A stretch of DNA of 64,000 nucleotides from Candidatus Stramentimicrobium fermentans. Lineage in GTDB: Bacteria > Atribacterota > Phoenicimicrobiia > Phoenicimicrobiales > Stramentimicrobiaceae. Below the pieces are notes generated by a model. That model searched no databases. It was not told where the DNA came from and worked only from the letters and a program-made list of their open reading frames with translations. Shown in pieces: positions 36,373-46,150 of this stretch. The first letter of the stretch is position 1, and each line of letters starts with the position of its first letter. Position numbers and translations under genes: made by a program. The DNA is taken from positions 1 through 64,000 of the forward strand of contig JAAYOB010000007.1 in the NCBI GenBank assembly GCA_012520575.1, read 5' to 3'.

Positions 36373-37875
36373 TTACAGCACTTTTAAAATCTTTTTCAGG
36401 TCTTTCTTCTTCCCTACAGCAATGACTTTAATCTTTTCAATATGAAGATCTGTTAATGCTTTAAGATAGATACTTTTATTATAATCTCGCTCTAGTTGTT
36501 TTATTAATAGCAGCTTTCCCCCTGATAATTCTTCCTCGACTTTTGGATGAACACCTAATAAAATTGCTTCAGCTTTAGAATTTTTACCTAAATCTTCCAA
36601 CTTATGCAATACCATATTGCTAATTGTTTCGGGAGAAAGGATACGGCCACTACCTGAGCAATAGGGACACGCCGTCCGTAATAATGAGTCTAAATCCCTC
36701 TTGGAACGCTTTCTTGTCATTTCTACCAACCCTAATTCAGTGGTCTGCACAATATTTGATTTTGTTCTATCTTTTTTCAACTCCTCTGCTAATTTATTTA
36801 TCACTTTTTCCTGATCTTCCTTGTTGTCCATATCAATAAAGTCGATAATTATAATTCCGCCAATATCTCTTAATCTTAATTGCCTGGCAATCTCTTCTGC
36901 TGCCTGTAAATTTGTTTTTAAAATGGTATTACGCATTTTTTTCCCGCCAACATATTTCCCGGTATTCACATCAACAACAGTCAATGCTTCTGCTTCATCA
37001 AAAACAAGGTAGCCTCCACATTTTAACCAAATCTTTTTTTCTAGCGCTTTGCTGATTTCTTTTTCAATATTGTAAGCCTCAAATACCGGCTTTTCACCAT
37101 CATAATAAGAAACTTTAGGTTTTAATTCTACCAGAAAAAGTGTATCAAGATAATTAATAATTTTTTCATATTCTTGTTCAGAATTAACTACGAACTCATC
37201 AATCTCCTCAGTAAATAAATCTCTGATAACACGGTAGGTTAGACTCAGATCTTCATGCAGCAATAGGGGAGTTTTTGCCCTGCGGCTTCTCTTTTGGATT
37301 TTATCCCATAAGCGAATTAGAAAATCCATATCAGGTAATAAATCCTCTTCTTCTTTACCGATAGCCGCTGTTCTGATAATGTAACCATGGTCGTCACGTT
37401 TCATTTGTTGGACTATTTTTTTAAGCCTCTCCCTTTCTTCTTCATGCTCAATTCTTCTGGAAATAGCAATAGTATCATTGTTGGGCATCAAAACAAGATA
37501 ACGCCCGGGTAAGCTGATATTGGTAGTAACCTTTGCCCCTTTTGGCATAATTGCTTCTTTGGCTACCTGAACATCTATTTCCTGCCCCACCTTAATTAAT
37601 TTGTTTATATCGGTATCCTTACTAGCCTTTCGGCCAAAAGATTGCAGGACATCATCTAAATGCAAAAAGGCATTCCTATCTGTGCCAATATCTACAAAAG
37701 CTGCTTCTATTCCAGGTAATACATTCATCACCTTAGCTCTATAAATATTGCCAATAATCTTTCGGTCTTCCAGCCTCTCAATATAAATCTCTACTAATTT
37801 ATTATTCTCTAAGATAGCAATTCGCTCTTCACTTAAACCACTATCAATTATTACCTGTTTAGCTCTATACTCCAT
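36373..37875 (-). CDS. rng: Ribonuclease E/G family protein
   Basis: The 500-residue endoribonuclease takes part in rRNA processing and mRNA decay. It has an N-terminal S1 RNA-binding domain (about 38-120), the RNase H-like and DNase I-like catalytic part with the metal-binding Asp residues in VVDVNTGKYVGGK and IIIIDFIDMDN, and the zinc-link CPYCSGSGRI (near 405) that joins monomers. The length fits RNase G more than RNase E, since the long C-terminal scaffold is lacking. It follows the TIGR03936 gene and precedes rplU, a conserved order. Confidence 0.95.
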   Translation of the reverse strand: MEYRAKQVIIDSGLSEERIAILENNKLVEIYIERLEDRKIIGNIYRAKVMNVLPGIEAAFVDIGTDRNAFLHLDDVLQSFGRKASKDTDINKLIKVGQEIDVQVAKEAIMPKGAKVTTNISLPGRYLVLMPNNDTIAISRRIEHEEERERLKKIVQQMKRDDHGYIIRTAAIGKEEEDLLPDMDFLIRLWDKIQKRSRRAKTPLLLHEDLSLTYRVIRDLFTEEIDEFVVNSEQEYEKIINYLDTLFLVELKPKVSYYDGEKPVFEAYNIEKEISKALEKKIWLKCGGYLVFDEAEALTVVDVNTGKYVGGKKMRNTILKTNLQAAEEIARQLRLRDIGGIIIIDFIDMDNKEDQEKVINKLAEELKKDRTKSNIVQTTELGLVEMTRKRSKRDLDSLLRTACPYCSGSGRILSPETISNMVLHKLEDLGKNSKAEAILLGVHPKVEEELSGGKLLLIKQLERDYNKSIYLKALTDLHIEKIKVIAVGKKKDLKKILKVL

Positions 37876-37947
37876 AATACTGGAGCCACCTTCCTTTAAA
37901 AACTATTTTTAATCTAAGACACTGACCTGTAATTTATTTTTAAGTCA

Positions 37948-38649
37948 TTACAAAGTATTAAGAATAAACTTTTCTCTAATAACTTTCTCTATAGTAACAG
38001 AATCTCCATTACTTTCCATTATTTTGTTCATTATGAGATAGGGATTTATAGATCTGCCCTGCAGCAGGTTTATTATAAGGCGTACAATCAGCCTATCATC
38101 TCTTCGGGACAAAATATTTATTTTATGGAGAAAAGGCCGCAAATTTAATTCTGCCATCCTCTTTTTCGTATCTGTTGTTATTATAATCTCTTTTTCCCTT
38201 AATAACCTCATGATGGCTGCCTCCAACCTGCTCTGACAATTTTTTATGCTATTCACTCCGATAGGGATTTCAAAGGCGAAATAGACTAGATAAGAGGCGC
38301 ATTTTAGTAATTTATTTAAAGAAATTTTCTGTTGTAATAACCCCTCTGCCCTTACTATTCTTAAGCCTGACGGGGCGGCTTTGTTAATTCTATCTACCAA
38401 TAACTCTTCAGCCAAGGGTTCTGCCAAAGAGATTTCCATTATTTCTTGCCACCCTGCTATACCCAAGGGCAAAGCCGGACCAAAAGAAACTTTTAGCCTG
38501 GGATTGAATCCTTCTGTCAATTCAACCGGTATTTTTGCCCGTAATATAGTCCTTCGGAATATAGAGTTTAAATCCAGATGAGAGACAAATATTAAAGGTC
38601 CGTTCTTTCTATATATTAGGCGATAAAGATAAGGCATAAAAAAATTCAC
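37948..38649 (-). CDS. TIGR03936 (DUF2344) radical-SAM-associated protein
   Basis: The 233-residue protein has the family start YRLIYRKNGPLIFVSHLDLNSIFRRTILRAKIPVELTEGFNP and the GPALPLGIAGWQEIMEI motif. It is always found next to, or fused with, the TIGR03960 radical SAM protein, and its start overlaps that gene by four bases. Its function is not known; the shared location before rng-rplU-rpmA suggests a role related to translation or RNA modification. Confidence 0.9.
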   Translation of the reverse strand: MNFFMPYLYRLIYRKNGPLIFVSHLDLNSIFRRTILRAKIPVELTEGFNPRLKVSFGPALPLGIAGWQEIMEISLAEPLAEELLVDRINKAAPSGLRIVRAEGLLQQKISLNKLLKCASYLVYFAFEIPIGVNSIKNCQSRLEAAIMRLLREKEIIITTDTKKRMAELNLRPFLHKINILSRRDDRLIVRLIINLLQGRSINPYLIMNKIMESNGDSVTIEKVIREKFILNTL

Positions 38650-40535
38650 ATTTCTTTCTTATTCAAGCTATTTAGCTTGGGTTTCTTATTGTCCTGGAAC
38701 CCTATTTCTGAGCATATATTTTCTAACCCGCAACCGTTGCACTTTTCCTGCCGACAATCATCGGTACTAATTTCCTGCTGTGCCTTTCCCCACTCTAGCC
38801 ATAAATATTTTTTTTCTACTCCGCAATCGATTAAATCCCAGGGCATAGTCTCATCTACCTTCTTTTCTCTATGAGCATAAAAAGCCATGCTCAATCCATT
38901 CTCTTGAAAAGCCTCTTGCCAGAAATCAAAATTAAAATACTCCTGCCAAGAATCAAATTTACATCCCTTGAGGTATGCTGCTTCGATTACGTTGCCTAAC
39001 CTGCGGTCACCACTAGAAAAGACAGCTTCCAACAAAAGTAATCTGGTATCCGGAAACCGAAATGAGATATTGTTACTCCTTATCATTTTAGTTATGTAAT
39101 TAAATTTCTTTAGTAACTGGTCTTCCTTTTCCTGCGCCATCCATTGGAATGGTGTATGGGGCTTGGGTACTAGTCCATTGATGCTAATATTTAAGGAAAA
39201 TTTTTTTCCTACTTTTTCTCTACCCATAATTTCTACTCTTTTAATCATTTTTATTATTCCTTCAATATCGTCCCAGGTTTCAGAAGGAAAACCTATCATG
39301 AAATAGAGCTTAATCCTTCTCCAGCCCATTTCCAAAGCATTTTGCACAGTCTTGTATAAATCACTTTCACTAACATTTTTATTAATGATTCTGTTCATCC
39401 TTTCTGACCCCACTTCCGGGGCAAAAGTTAAACCGGTCTTTCTTACCCGTTGTGTTTGCCTTGCTAAATCTAAGGAAAAACTATCGATCCTTAAGGATGG
39501 TAAGGAAATACCGATTCCCTTTTTTCCATAGTGGTCTATTAATGCTTTGGTTAGCTCGCCAATATGACTATAATCGCTGGAGCTTAAAGAAGAGAGGGAA
39601 ATCTCTTCATATCCGGTCTGATTAATGCTTCTTTCTGCTAATTCTAATAGATGCTCAACTGAACGTTCACGCACAGGCCTATAGATAATACCGGCCTGGC
39701 AAAATCGACAACCACGAGTGCAGCCCCGGAATATTTCTAAGGTAATTCTATTATGTATAACATCTATATTAGGCACAATAGGAGCTATGGGAAATGGAGC
39801 TTTATCTAAATTTTTCACTATCCTTTTTTTTATTCTTAAAGGTGCCTGCTTTACCCTATTTTCAAATGATTTTATGGTACCATCTGGCTGGTAATAAACC
39901 TTATAAAAGCTGGGAACATAAATACCATCATTGATATCCAGCATTTTTTCTAAGAGTTCTCTTTTATTATTCTTTGCTCCTTTTTTGGACCATTCTTTAT
40001 GGATATCGATAATTTCATTGATGATCTCTTCCCCATCGCCAATCACAAATAAATCAATAAAATCTGCCAGAGGTTCGGGATTAAAGGCAGCAGGTCCCCC
40101 GGCAATTATTAAAGGATGTGTTGAATCTCGGTTAGAAGCACGCAAAGGTATTTTCCCTAAATTGAGAATGTTTAAAACATTTGTATAGCTCAATTCGTAC
40201 TGTAAACTAAAACCAACGATATCAAATTTAGACAGAGGTCTAAAGCTCTCTAAAGAAAACAGGGCGATTCCCTCTTTAACTAAATAACTTTCAAAATCCG
40301 CCGCCGGTGCATAGACTCTTTCGGCCCAGGAATCATCTCTTTTATTTACGATATCATAGAGAATTTTTAAACCCAGGTGGCTCATTCCTATTTCGTATAA
40401 ATCGGGAAAGACCAAAGCTACTTTAATCAAATGGCTTTTATTCTTCTTTACTATCTCATTATATTCTTCTCCTGTATATCGGCCTGGTTTCTCTATTTTC
40501 CCCAGCAACCTATACAACTCAGTCTTGTTAAACAT
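38646..40535 (-). CDS. TIGR03960 B12-binding-type radical SAM protein
   Basis: The 629-residue protein has an N-terminal B12-binding-like domain (about 35-190; KVALVFPDLYEIGMSHLG), and a radical SAM domain with the cluster motif CTRGCRFCQAG near 272-282. The C-terminus has a Cys-rich tail (CRQEKCNGCGLENIC) that could hold a second cluster. The substrate is unknown. It is paired with the TIGR03936 gene and forms the usual TIGR03960-TIGR03936-rng-rplU cluster. Confidence 0.93.
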   Translation of the reverse strand: MFNKTELYRLLGKIEKPGRYTGEEYNEIVKKNKSHLIKVALVFPDLYEIGMSHLGLKILYDIVNKRDDSWAERVYAPAADFESYLVKEGIALFSLESFRPLSKFDIVGFSLQYELSYTNVLNILNLGKIPLRASNRDSTHPLIIAGGPAAFNPEPLADFIDLFVIGDGEEIINEIIDIHKEWSKKGAKNNKRELLEKMLDINDGIYVPSFYKVYYQPDGTIKSFENRVKQAPLRIKKRIVKNLDKAPFPIAPIVPNIDVIHNRITLEIFRGCTRGCRFCQAGIIYRPVRERSVEHLLELAERSINQTGYEEISLSSLSSSDYSHIGELTKALIDHYGKKGIGISLPSLRIDSFSLDLARQTQRVRKTGLTFAPEVGSERMNRIINKNVSESDLYKTVQNALEMGWRRIKLYFMIGFPSETWDDIEGIIKMIKRVEIMGREKVGKKFSLNISINGLVPKPHTPFQWMAQEKEDQLLKKFNYITKMIRSNNISFRFPDTRLLLLEAVFSSGDRRLGNVIEAAYLKGCKFDSWQEYFNFDFWQEAFQENGLSMAFYAHREKKVDETMPWDLIDCGVEKKYLWLEWGKAQQEISTDDCRQEKCNGCGLENICSEIGFQDNKKPKLNSLNKKEM

Positions 40536-40588
40536 TTTATCTAGTTTTTCTCTTTTTATTTGTAATCACCTTGCTTGAATTTATTGAA

Positions 40589-41740
40589 TTAGTTAAAGAT
40601 GGATCTCAAATGAATGTTGAGCAATAAACCTATTCCGATGAAATTAGAAATCATAAATGTCCCACCATAACTAATAAAAGGCAAAGGCAAACCAGTCGCC
40701 GGCATCAAGCCCATAGACATACCAATATTAATAAGTATTTGTACAAACAGAAAAGAAGTAATGCCAGTAGCCAGGAAAGTCCCTAATAAGTCGGGAGCTT
40801 CTTGGGCAATTTTTATTCCTTTCCATAATAAAAGGGCAAAGAAAGATAATAACAATAAAGCCCCTACAAAGCCTAACTCCTCCCCTATAACAGCAAAAAC
40901 AAAATCGGTATGCTGGGATGGTAAAAACTTCAATTGGCTTTGTATGCCGCCGAATAATCCTTTTCCAAAAAGACCTCCGGAGCCGATTGCTACTTTTGAT
41001 TGAATGACATTGTAGCCGGCACCCAAGGGGTCCATCTCAGGGTTTAAGAAAAGTATCAACCTGCTTCTCTGATAATCTCTTAATAAAGACCAGAGTATTG
41101 GAAACAAGGATAATGTCAAGACAAATCCAATTGAGATATATTTCCACGGAATTCCTGCGATAAAGACCATTAGTAAGGTTATGGCAAAAAAAACTAGGGC
41201 AGTTCCTAAATCAGGTTGTTTATAACTTAAAAACATCAATATCCCGGTAAATAAAAATGGTAATGAAAAATATAAAAGGTCAGGCAATTTATTTTTTTGT
41301 TTATTTAAAAGGTCAGATAGGAATATTATTAAAGTAATTTTAGCAAATTCTGCGGGTTGAAATTCCTGCCCAGCCAATTGAATCCACCTTCTTGCTCCGC
41401 CAATCTCTTTTCCATAATATATGACATAGACCAACATTATCAAAGACAAAACATAACCTGGAATAGATAGTTTGGTTATTTCATGATAATCAATTATCGT
41501 TATTAACAAACAGACCAATAAGCCGGCTAAAATGGAAATAACTTGTTTTTTTACAAATTGTATGGTCCCATTAGCTACATTTTCCTGGTGTGTACTACTA
41601 TAAATCACCAACAATCCCAAAACGCAAAGACCTAAAACTAAAAATAGCAGGGCATAATCAATGTGCTTTATTAAGCGAATATACCTATTAAAAAATGATT
41701 TACCTATTATAGACCTGCTTGTATTTAAATCGTTTAACAT
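40589..41740 (-). CDS. rodA: RodA, SEDS-family peptidoglycan glycosyltransferase
   Basis: The start at MLNDLNTSRS (383 residues) is preferred because AAAGGA lies seven bases upstream; the track start is seven codons earlier. The protein has about ten transmembrane helices and SEDS motifs (QLAGQEFQPAEFAKITLIIFL, LRDYQRSRLILFLNP, and the C-terminal TGLPLPFISYGG). RodA polymerises glycan strands during elongation with PBP2, whose gene lies 39 bases upstream. Confidence 0.96.
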   Translation of the reverse strand: MLNDLNTSRSIIGKSFFNRYIRLIKHIDYALLFLVLGLCVLGLLVIYSSTHQENVANGTIQFVKKQVISILAGLLVCLLITIIDYHEITKLSIPGYVLSLIMLVYVIYYGKEIGGARRWIQLAGQEFQPAEFAKITLIIFLSDLLNKQKNKLPDLLYFSLPFLFTGILMFLSYKQPDLGTALVFFAITLLMVFIAGIPWKYISIGFVLTLSLFPILWSLLRDYQRSRLILFLNPEMDPLGAGYNVIQSKVAIGSGGLFGKGLFGGIQSQLKFLPSQHTDFVFAVIGEELGFVGALLLLSFFALLLWKGIKIAQEAPDLLGTFLATGITSFLFVQILINIGMSMGLMPATGLPLPFISYGGTFMISNFIGIGLLLNIHLRSIFN

Positions 41741-41779
41741 AAAAATTCCTTTATGGTACATGGTATAAGGTTAAAAACA

Positions 41780-43570
41780 TTAACCTTTTGCCAGTTGACC
41801 ATATTTTAGTTGAAGATATTTCCGTATAATATTACTAGCTACCGGTGCTGCAGCAACGCTACCATCTCCTCCATGCTCAATAAATACAGTTACGCAGATT
41901 TCGGGCTTGTCGACTGGGGCAAAGCCAACAAACCAGGCGTGATTTTCCCCCTGCGGATTTTGAGCAGTCCCAGTTTTACCGGCAATTTCAATTTCTGAAA
42001 TATTGGCGGAGCGACCAGTCCCGCTCTCCACTACCCTTTTCATTCCTTCCTTGATAATTTTAAAGGTATTTTGACTTACATCTGTTTTATGCGTTATTTC
42101 TGGTATAGATTGCTTTATTAATTCACCTGATTTAGCAACTATCTTTTCCACATAATGTGGCTTACAATAGAAACCTTCATTGGCAATTAAACAGAGTAAA
42201 TTATGAACCTGTAAGGGGGTAACCAGTAAAAACCCTTGCCCGATAGACATATTAACAGAGTCACCTGGATACCAGGACTGGTTAAAATTTTTTCTTTTCC
42301 AATCTTGCGAAGGCACCAATCCCACCTGCTCCCCTGGTAAATCAATTCCGGTTTTCTCACCAAAGCCTAAAAGTGTGGCATAATAACTCAATTTATCAAT
42401 ACCTAATTTACGGCCCATGGTATAAAAAAATACATTGCAGGAGTTAGCAATAGCATTAATTATGGCTAAATTGCCATGACCGTCTTCTTTCCAACATTTA
42501 AATGTTATGTTCCCCTCTTTATAATAACCCGGGCAAGAAATGGTGCTATTAGTATTAATTATCCCTTCCTCCAATGCAGCAATAGCAGTTACTAACTTAA
42601 AGACTGAACCTGGTGGGTAAACACTCTGTATATTACGATTACACAAAACGTTATCTTCATTTTCAGCTATAGTCTGCCATTGGCTCAAACTAATCTGCTG
42701 AGTAAACATATTTGGGTCATAATCTGGATAACTAACCATTGCCATAATTTTGCCGGTACTGGGTTCACTGACAATAATTGCACCCTTTTTCTCTGCCATC
42801 TGGCTCTCAATAAATTGCTGCAGCTGACTGTTTAAGGTCAAATAAATATCATTACCTGCAATCGGTTTTTGATACTTAATGGTGGCTATTTCTCGTCCTA
42901 AGGCATCTATTTCAACTTCTTTTTTCCCCTTTTCACCTCTCAAGTAGGAATCGTAAAAGCGTTCTATTCCTGATTTTCCGACCATATCACCGCCAGTCAA
43001 ATAATTGAACGAGGTATTCCTTAAATCTTCTTCGCTTACCTCATTAACATATCCCAGTAGATGGGCGGCAAAATTGCGGTAAAGATATTTTCTTTCCGGG
43101 TGAATTGTTAACAGAGCCCCTTTAAATTTGTATTTCTGTTCTTCAATAGCAACAATCGTATCTTTTTTCAAGTCTCTCTTTATAGTAAGGGCTTGGAAGG
43201 GGCTTTGCCTATGATTCTTAAGTTTGCTGAGAATGGTAGGAGAATCAAGGGCAATAACCGGGCTAAGTTTATCTGATAAAGTTTGATAATTACTTATTTC
43301 TGCTGGGATTATTGAAAAATTTACTGACGGTCTGTTAGTTACCAGAATATGACCTTGTTGATCATAAATCTCTCCTCTCGGTGCTTCTTCTACCAACAAC
43401 CGAATACAATTGCTGACAGCCCTTTGTTCAAATTCTTTTCCTTTAATTATCTGTAAAACCCAGAGATTCATGATAATAATAACAAAACAAATAGTAATCA
43501 ATATAAAAAAATCATTTAATCTTTTTTTAGTAATTTCTTTACTTGTTTTCTTACTTTTTTGGTTAAACAT
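41780..43570 (-). CDS. mrdA: Penicillin-binding protein 2 (elongation transpeptidase)
   Basis: The 596-residue class B PBP has one N-terminal transmembrane helix (about 20-45), a pedestal/dimerisation domain and a transpeptidase domain. The active-site motifs SVFK (catalytic Ser, near 325), SCN (near 379) and KTGTAQ (near 535) are all intact. It crosslinks peptidoglycan with RodA. It lies between mreD and rodA. Confidence 0.96.
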   Translation of the reverse strand: MFNQKSKKTSKEITKKRLNDFFILITICFVIIIMNLWVLQIIKGKEFEQRAVSNCIRLLVEEAPRGEIYDQQGHILVTNRPSVNFSIIPAEISNYQTLSDKLSPVIALDSPTILSKLKNHRQSPFQALTIKRDLKKDTIVAIEEQKYKFKGALLTIHPERKYLYRNFAAHLLGYVNEVSEEDLRNTSFNYLTGGDMVGKSGIERFYDSYLRGEKGKKEVEIDALGREIATIKYQKPIAGNDIYLTLNSQLQQFIESQMAEKKGAIIVSEPSTGKIMAMVSYPDYDPNMFTQQISLSQWQTIAENEDNVLCNRNIQSVYPPGSVFKLVTAIAALEEGIINTNSTISCPGYYKEGNITFKCWKEDGHGNLAIINAIANSCNVFFYTMGRKLGIDKLSYYATLLGFGEKTGIDLPGEQVGLVPSQDWKRKNFNQSWYPGDSVNMSIGQGFLLVTPLQVHNLLCLIANEGFYCKPHYVEKIVAKSGELIKQSIPEITHKTDVSQNTFKIIKEGMKRVVESGTGRSANISEIEIAGKTGTAQNPQGENHAWFVGFAPVDKPEICVTVFIEHGGDGSVAAAPVASNIIRKYLQLKYGQLAKG

Positions 43571-43582
43571 GAACCGTTAATT

Positions 43583-44071
43583 CTACCTTTGTATATAAAC
43601 CGAGAGTTTCCTAATACTGATAAAAATAAAGGGTGCTAAAATACTATTAATGAGAGCATGGTTTACTGAATATTTTCTAAAAATTTCTATAAAATCATAA
43701 TTGGCATGAAATATGCCTAACAGATAATAAACAAAAGTGTTATTTAAAATGGTAAGTACGAATGTTGCTATAGTTACTATCCATACCAAATGCTGCTGGA
43801 ATATTTTTTCTCGAATTATCCCCGATATGTAACCTATTACCGTCTTTACTAAAGCATTGGTACCCAATAGATTAACTGAAAAAACGTCTTTCAGCAATCC
43901 ACCTATGAAGCCTATAATGATTCCATCTTTAGAACCATACAAAAAAGATAAACAGATAATGGTAATCATTACTAAATCAGGCTTTACAGCATCAACATTT
44001 ACCATATTTACCAACAATAGCTCTATCAACTGGGCAAAAACTATTATTCCTATCTTCATCCATGTCTTCAT
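43583..44071 (-). CDS. mreD: Rod shape-determining protein MreD
   Basis: The 162-residue protein has five to six transmembrane segments and the MreD pattern of VKPDLVMITIICLSFLYGSKDGIIIGFIGGLLKDVFS. It is part of the elongation complex. In most bacteria mreD directly follows mreC, but no mreC is found upstream here: about 300 bases without a gene precede it. The mreB gene is also elsewhere. Confidence 0.88.
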   Translation of the reverse strand: MKTWMKIGIIVFAQLIELLLVNMVNVDAVKPDLVMITIICLSFLYGSKDGIIIGFIGGLLKDVFSVNLLGTNALVKTVIGYISGIIREKIFQQHLVWIVTIATFVLTILNNTFVYYLLGIFHANYDFIEIFRKYSVNHALINSILAPFIFISIRKLSVYIQR

Positions 44072-44376
44072 TTACGCACCCTTCTTGGAAAATTAATCAG
44101 CATTCTGTTTTCTGCTTTTGTACAGATATTGAAAGGCTTTTCATATAAATAGTTTGGAAAAGTCTATACTATGGTTCAATAGATATCTGCTGGGTAGTTA
44201 ATAATCTTAATATAACCTGGATATGGAAGGACTAAAAAACCTAAGCATTAATTATCATTTAGATGGATCTTATTTTCTTTTGGGCTACTTTACTCATCAA
44301 GTATATTCAGATGTTTTTATTAAATTTAAGGTTGATTTCATATTTATATATAAAAACTTTCTGTTAATACCCACAT
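44072..44376. other. Intergenic region upstream of mreD with no gene
   Basis: No minus-strand ORF of useful length is seen, and the plus-strand ORF at 44223-44432 has an ordinary A+T-rich composition without any family resemblance and overlaps the next gene. No promoter of convincing spacing was found, though the mreD-mrdA-rodA group presumably starts here. Confidence 0.5.
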
Positions 44377-46002
44377 TTAATATTCGGTACAGAACAATAA
44401 TTCGATTTTACCCAAAAAAACCAGCCAGATAAAAGAAGGCAGCTTAGCCATTCTTTTTATTCTTTTTGGCTCTTTGATTATACGGAAAATCCATTCCATA
44501 CCATGATTTTGCATCCATAGGGGGGCTCGTGATATTTTGCCGGAAATAACATCAAAGCTTCCTCCAATGCCTATACAGACCGGAACCCCTAATCTATCTT
44601 TATATTTGGATATCCAGATCTCCTGTTTAGGCACGCCCATTCCTACCAATAAAAAATCGGGCTTCTTCTCTATTATATCATTAATAACATAGTTAACCTT
44701 ATCCTCGTTATTATCAAAATAACCATGGTGGTATCCAGCTATATTAAGACCAGGATATTCCAGCTCTAAATTACGAGCGGCCTTTTTTACAATCTCTTCT
44801 TCTGCTCCTAATAAATATAAACTATATCTCTTCTGAACTGCTAGTTGGCATATCTGGTTAATCATATCAATCCCGGTAATACGCTCAGGCAGCGGCTCAA
44901 CCAAAAAAGCGGCTGCCCATAATATTCCCGCACCATCGGGAGTTACCAAGTCCGCTTTTTGGGTTATCTCTAAATATTGTTTGTCTTTTCTAGCCCTCAG
45001 AATTGCCAAGGTATCCGGAGTAATTATCAAATGTGCTCTTTTTTCTTTAACAAAACGCTCAATTTGGGCTAAGGCTTGTTGGCTGTCGATTTGATCGATG
45101 GGAACCCCAAATAATACTAATTTCCCTTTATGCCGGTCATTGTTAATGATAGCAGACCCATTTGAAATTCTTTGCCTCAGCCAGTAATAAGCAAGGCATC
45201 CTACTCCAATCATGGTAGTAAATAATAATAAATCTTCTTTAACCGACACTATTACGGCAATTATACTTAAATAAAGGCAGGTAAATACTATTATTCTATT
45301 GGCACCCTTACGAGAAAATCCCTGTTCAATCAACTGCTGCCTTAGTTTACTCTCATTTACCTTTTCAAAATAATCATTACTTAAATAATTGGCCAGTAAA
45401 GAATAAGATGTATCCACTATGGGAAATCCCAAAATCAATAGTGGAGTCAAAAGGGTCAGAGCAGCGGCACTTTTTAATACCCCCACAATGGCAATTACCG
45501 CTAGCATAAATCCAAAAAACATATAATAAGCAGAAAAATAATTATTCTTTTCTATTTTATTTCTTTTCTTTAAAATTATGATGCTTAGTGAAAAAATAGC
45601 CAGAAATACAGATAGCACTTCGGCAATCAGGAGACCCTGCCGCTGGAAAACGGAAACAAGGAAGAAAGTAAGAGCAGCTATAAAAACGGTAATAGGAGTC
45701 GTATCACCAAACTCATCAGTTTGTCCAATAGAATTAGTGATGGTGAGTAGCCAGATGGTGGTTACAGGTATAGAAAGATAGTTAAGATACCAATATCCGC
45801 CAGAATAGTTTCTCAAAAACTCTATTTTTATTCCGGTTGCTATAACTAAAAGGGCAATTACAGCTTGACAGAATAACTTTAACCAGGGAGCAATCTTTTT
45901 CTGCTGGTTATATCTGCCCAAAAATACCATTAACAGACCAGCAAATAAGATGCCTGATATTTTAATAAGAGAACCCATCCACTCAGTCAAAAATTCCTCC
46001 AT
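44377..46002 (-). CDS. Fusion: degenerate WecA/TagO-like membrane domain + WecG/TagA/CpsF glycosyltransferase
   Basis: The 541-residue protein has an N-terminal polytopic domain (about 1-285) that aligns by eye with the intact WecA-like neighbour at 47184-48128: TNSIGQTDEFGD versus TNSINLIDGLDG, GFPIVDTSYSLL versus ALPITDTLFAIW, and NESKLRQQLIEQGFS versus DRSHLHHRLLDRGIS. The catalytic DGLDG and the HLHH motif are lost, so this part is probably inactive. Residues about 292-541 are a GT26 (WecG/TagA) transferase with TPDTLAILRARK, DLVTPDGAGILWAA, and GVPKQEIWISK motifs, which adds a second sugar to a lipid-linked sugar. The dead domain may serve as membrane anchor or docking site. Confidence 0.85.
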   Translation of the reverse strand: MEEFLTEWMGSLIKISGILFAGLLMVFLGRYNQQKKIAPWLKLFCQAVIALLVIATGIKIEFLRNYSGGYWYLNYLSIPVTTIWLLTITNSIGQTDEFGDTTPITVFIAALTFFLVSVFQRQGLLIAEVLSVFLAIFSLSIIILKKRNKIEKNNYFSAYYMFFGFMLAVIAIVGVLKSAAALTLLTPLLILGFPIVDTSYSLLANYLSNDYFEKVNESKLRQQLIEQGFSRKGANRIIVFTCLYLSIIAVIVSVKEDLLLFTTMIGVGCLAYYWLRQRISNGSAIINNDRHKGKLVLFGVPIDQIDSQQALAQIERFVKEKRAHLIITPDTLAILRARKDKQYLEITQKADLVTPDGAGILWAAAFLVEPLPERITGIDMINQICQLAVQKRYSLYLLGAEEEIVKKAARNLELEYPGLNIAGYHHGYFDNNEDKVNYVINDIIEKKPDFLLVGMGVPKQEIWISKYKDRLGVPVCIGIGGSFDVISGKISRAPLWMQNHGMEWIFRIIKEPKRIKRMAKLPSFIWLVFLGKIELLFCTEY

Positions 46003-46150
46003 TAAGATTTAAAAAAGAAATAGAAAGATAATATCTCCCGGAAAATTACAAAAAACTAATTAAAAAACTTAATCCAATTATAATATAATTTAAGTTAAAA
46101 AGGTAGTCTTTGCTTATTAATTTTAGTAACAATTGAATATCTATCCCCGT

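Noticed and set aside
44223-44432. Plus-strand 69-residue ORF upstream of mreD
   Set aside because: No ribosome binding site, no family resemblance, A+T-driven composition, and it overlaps the fusion gene end.
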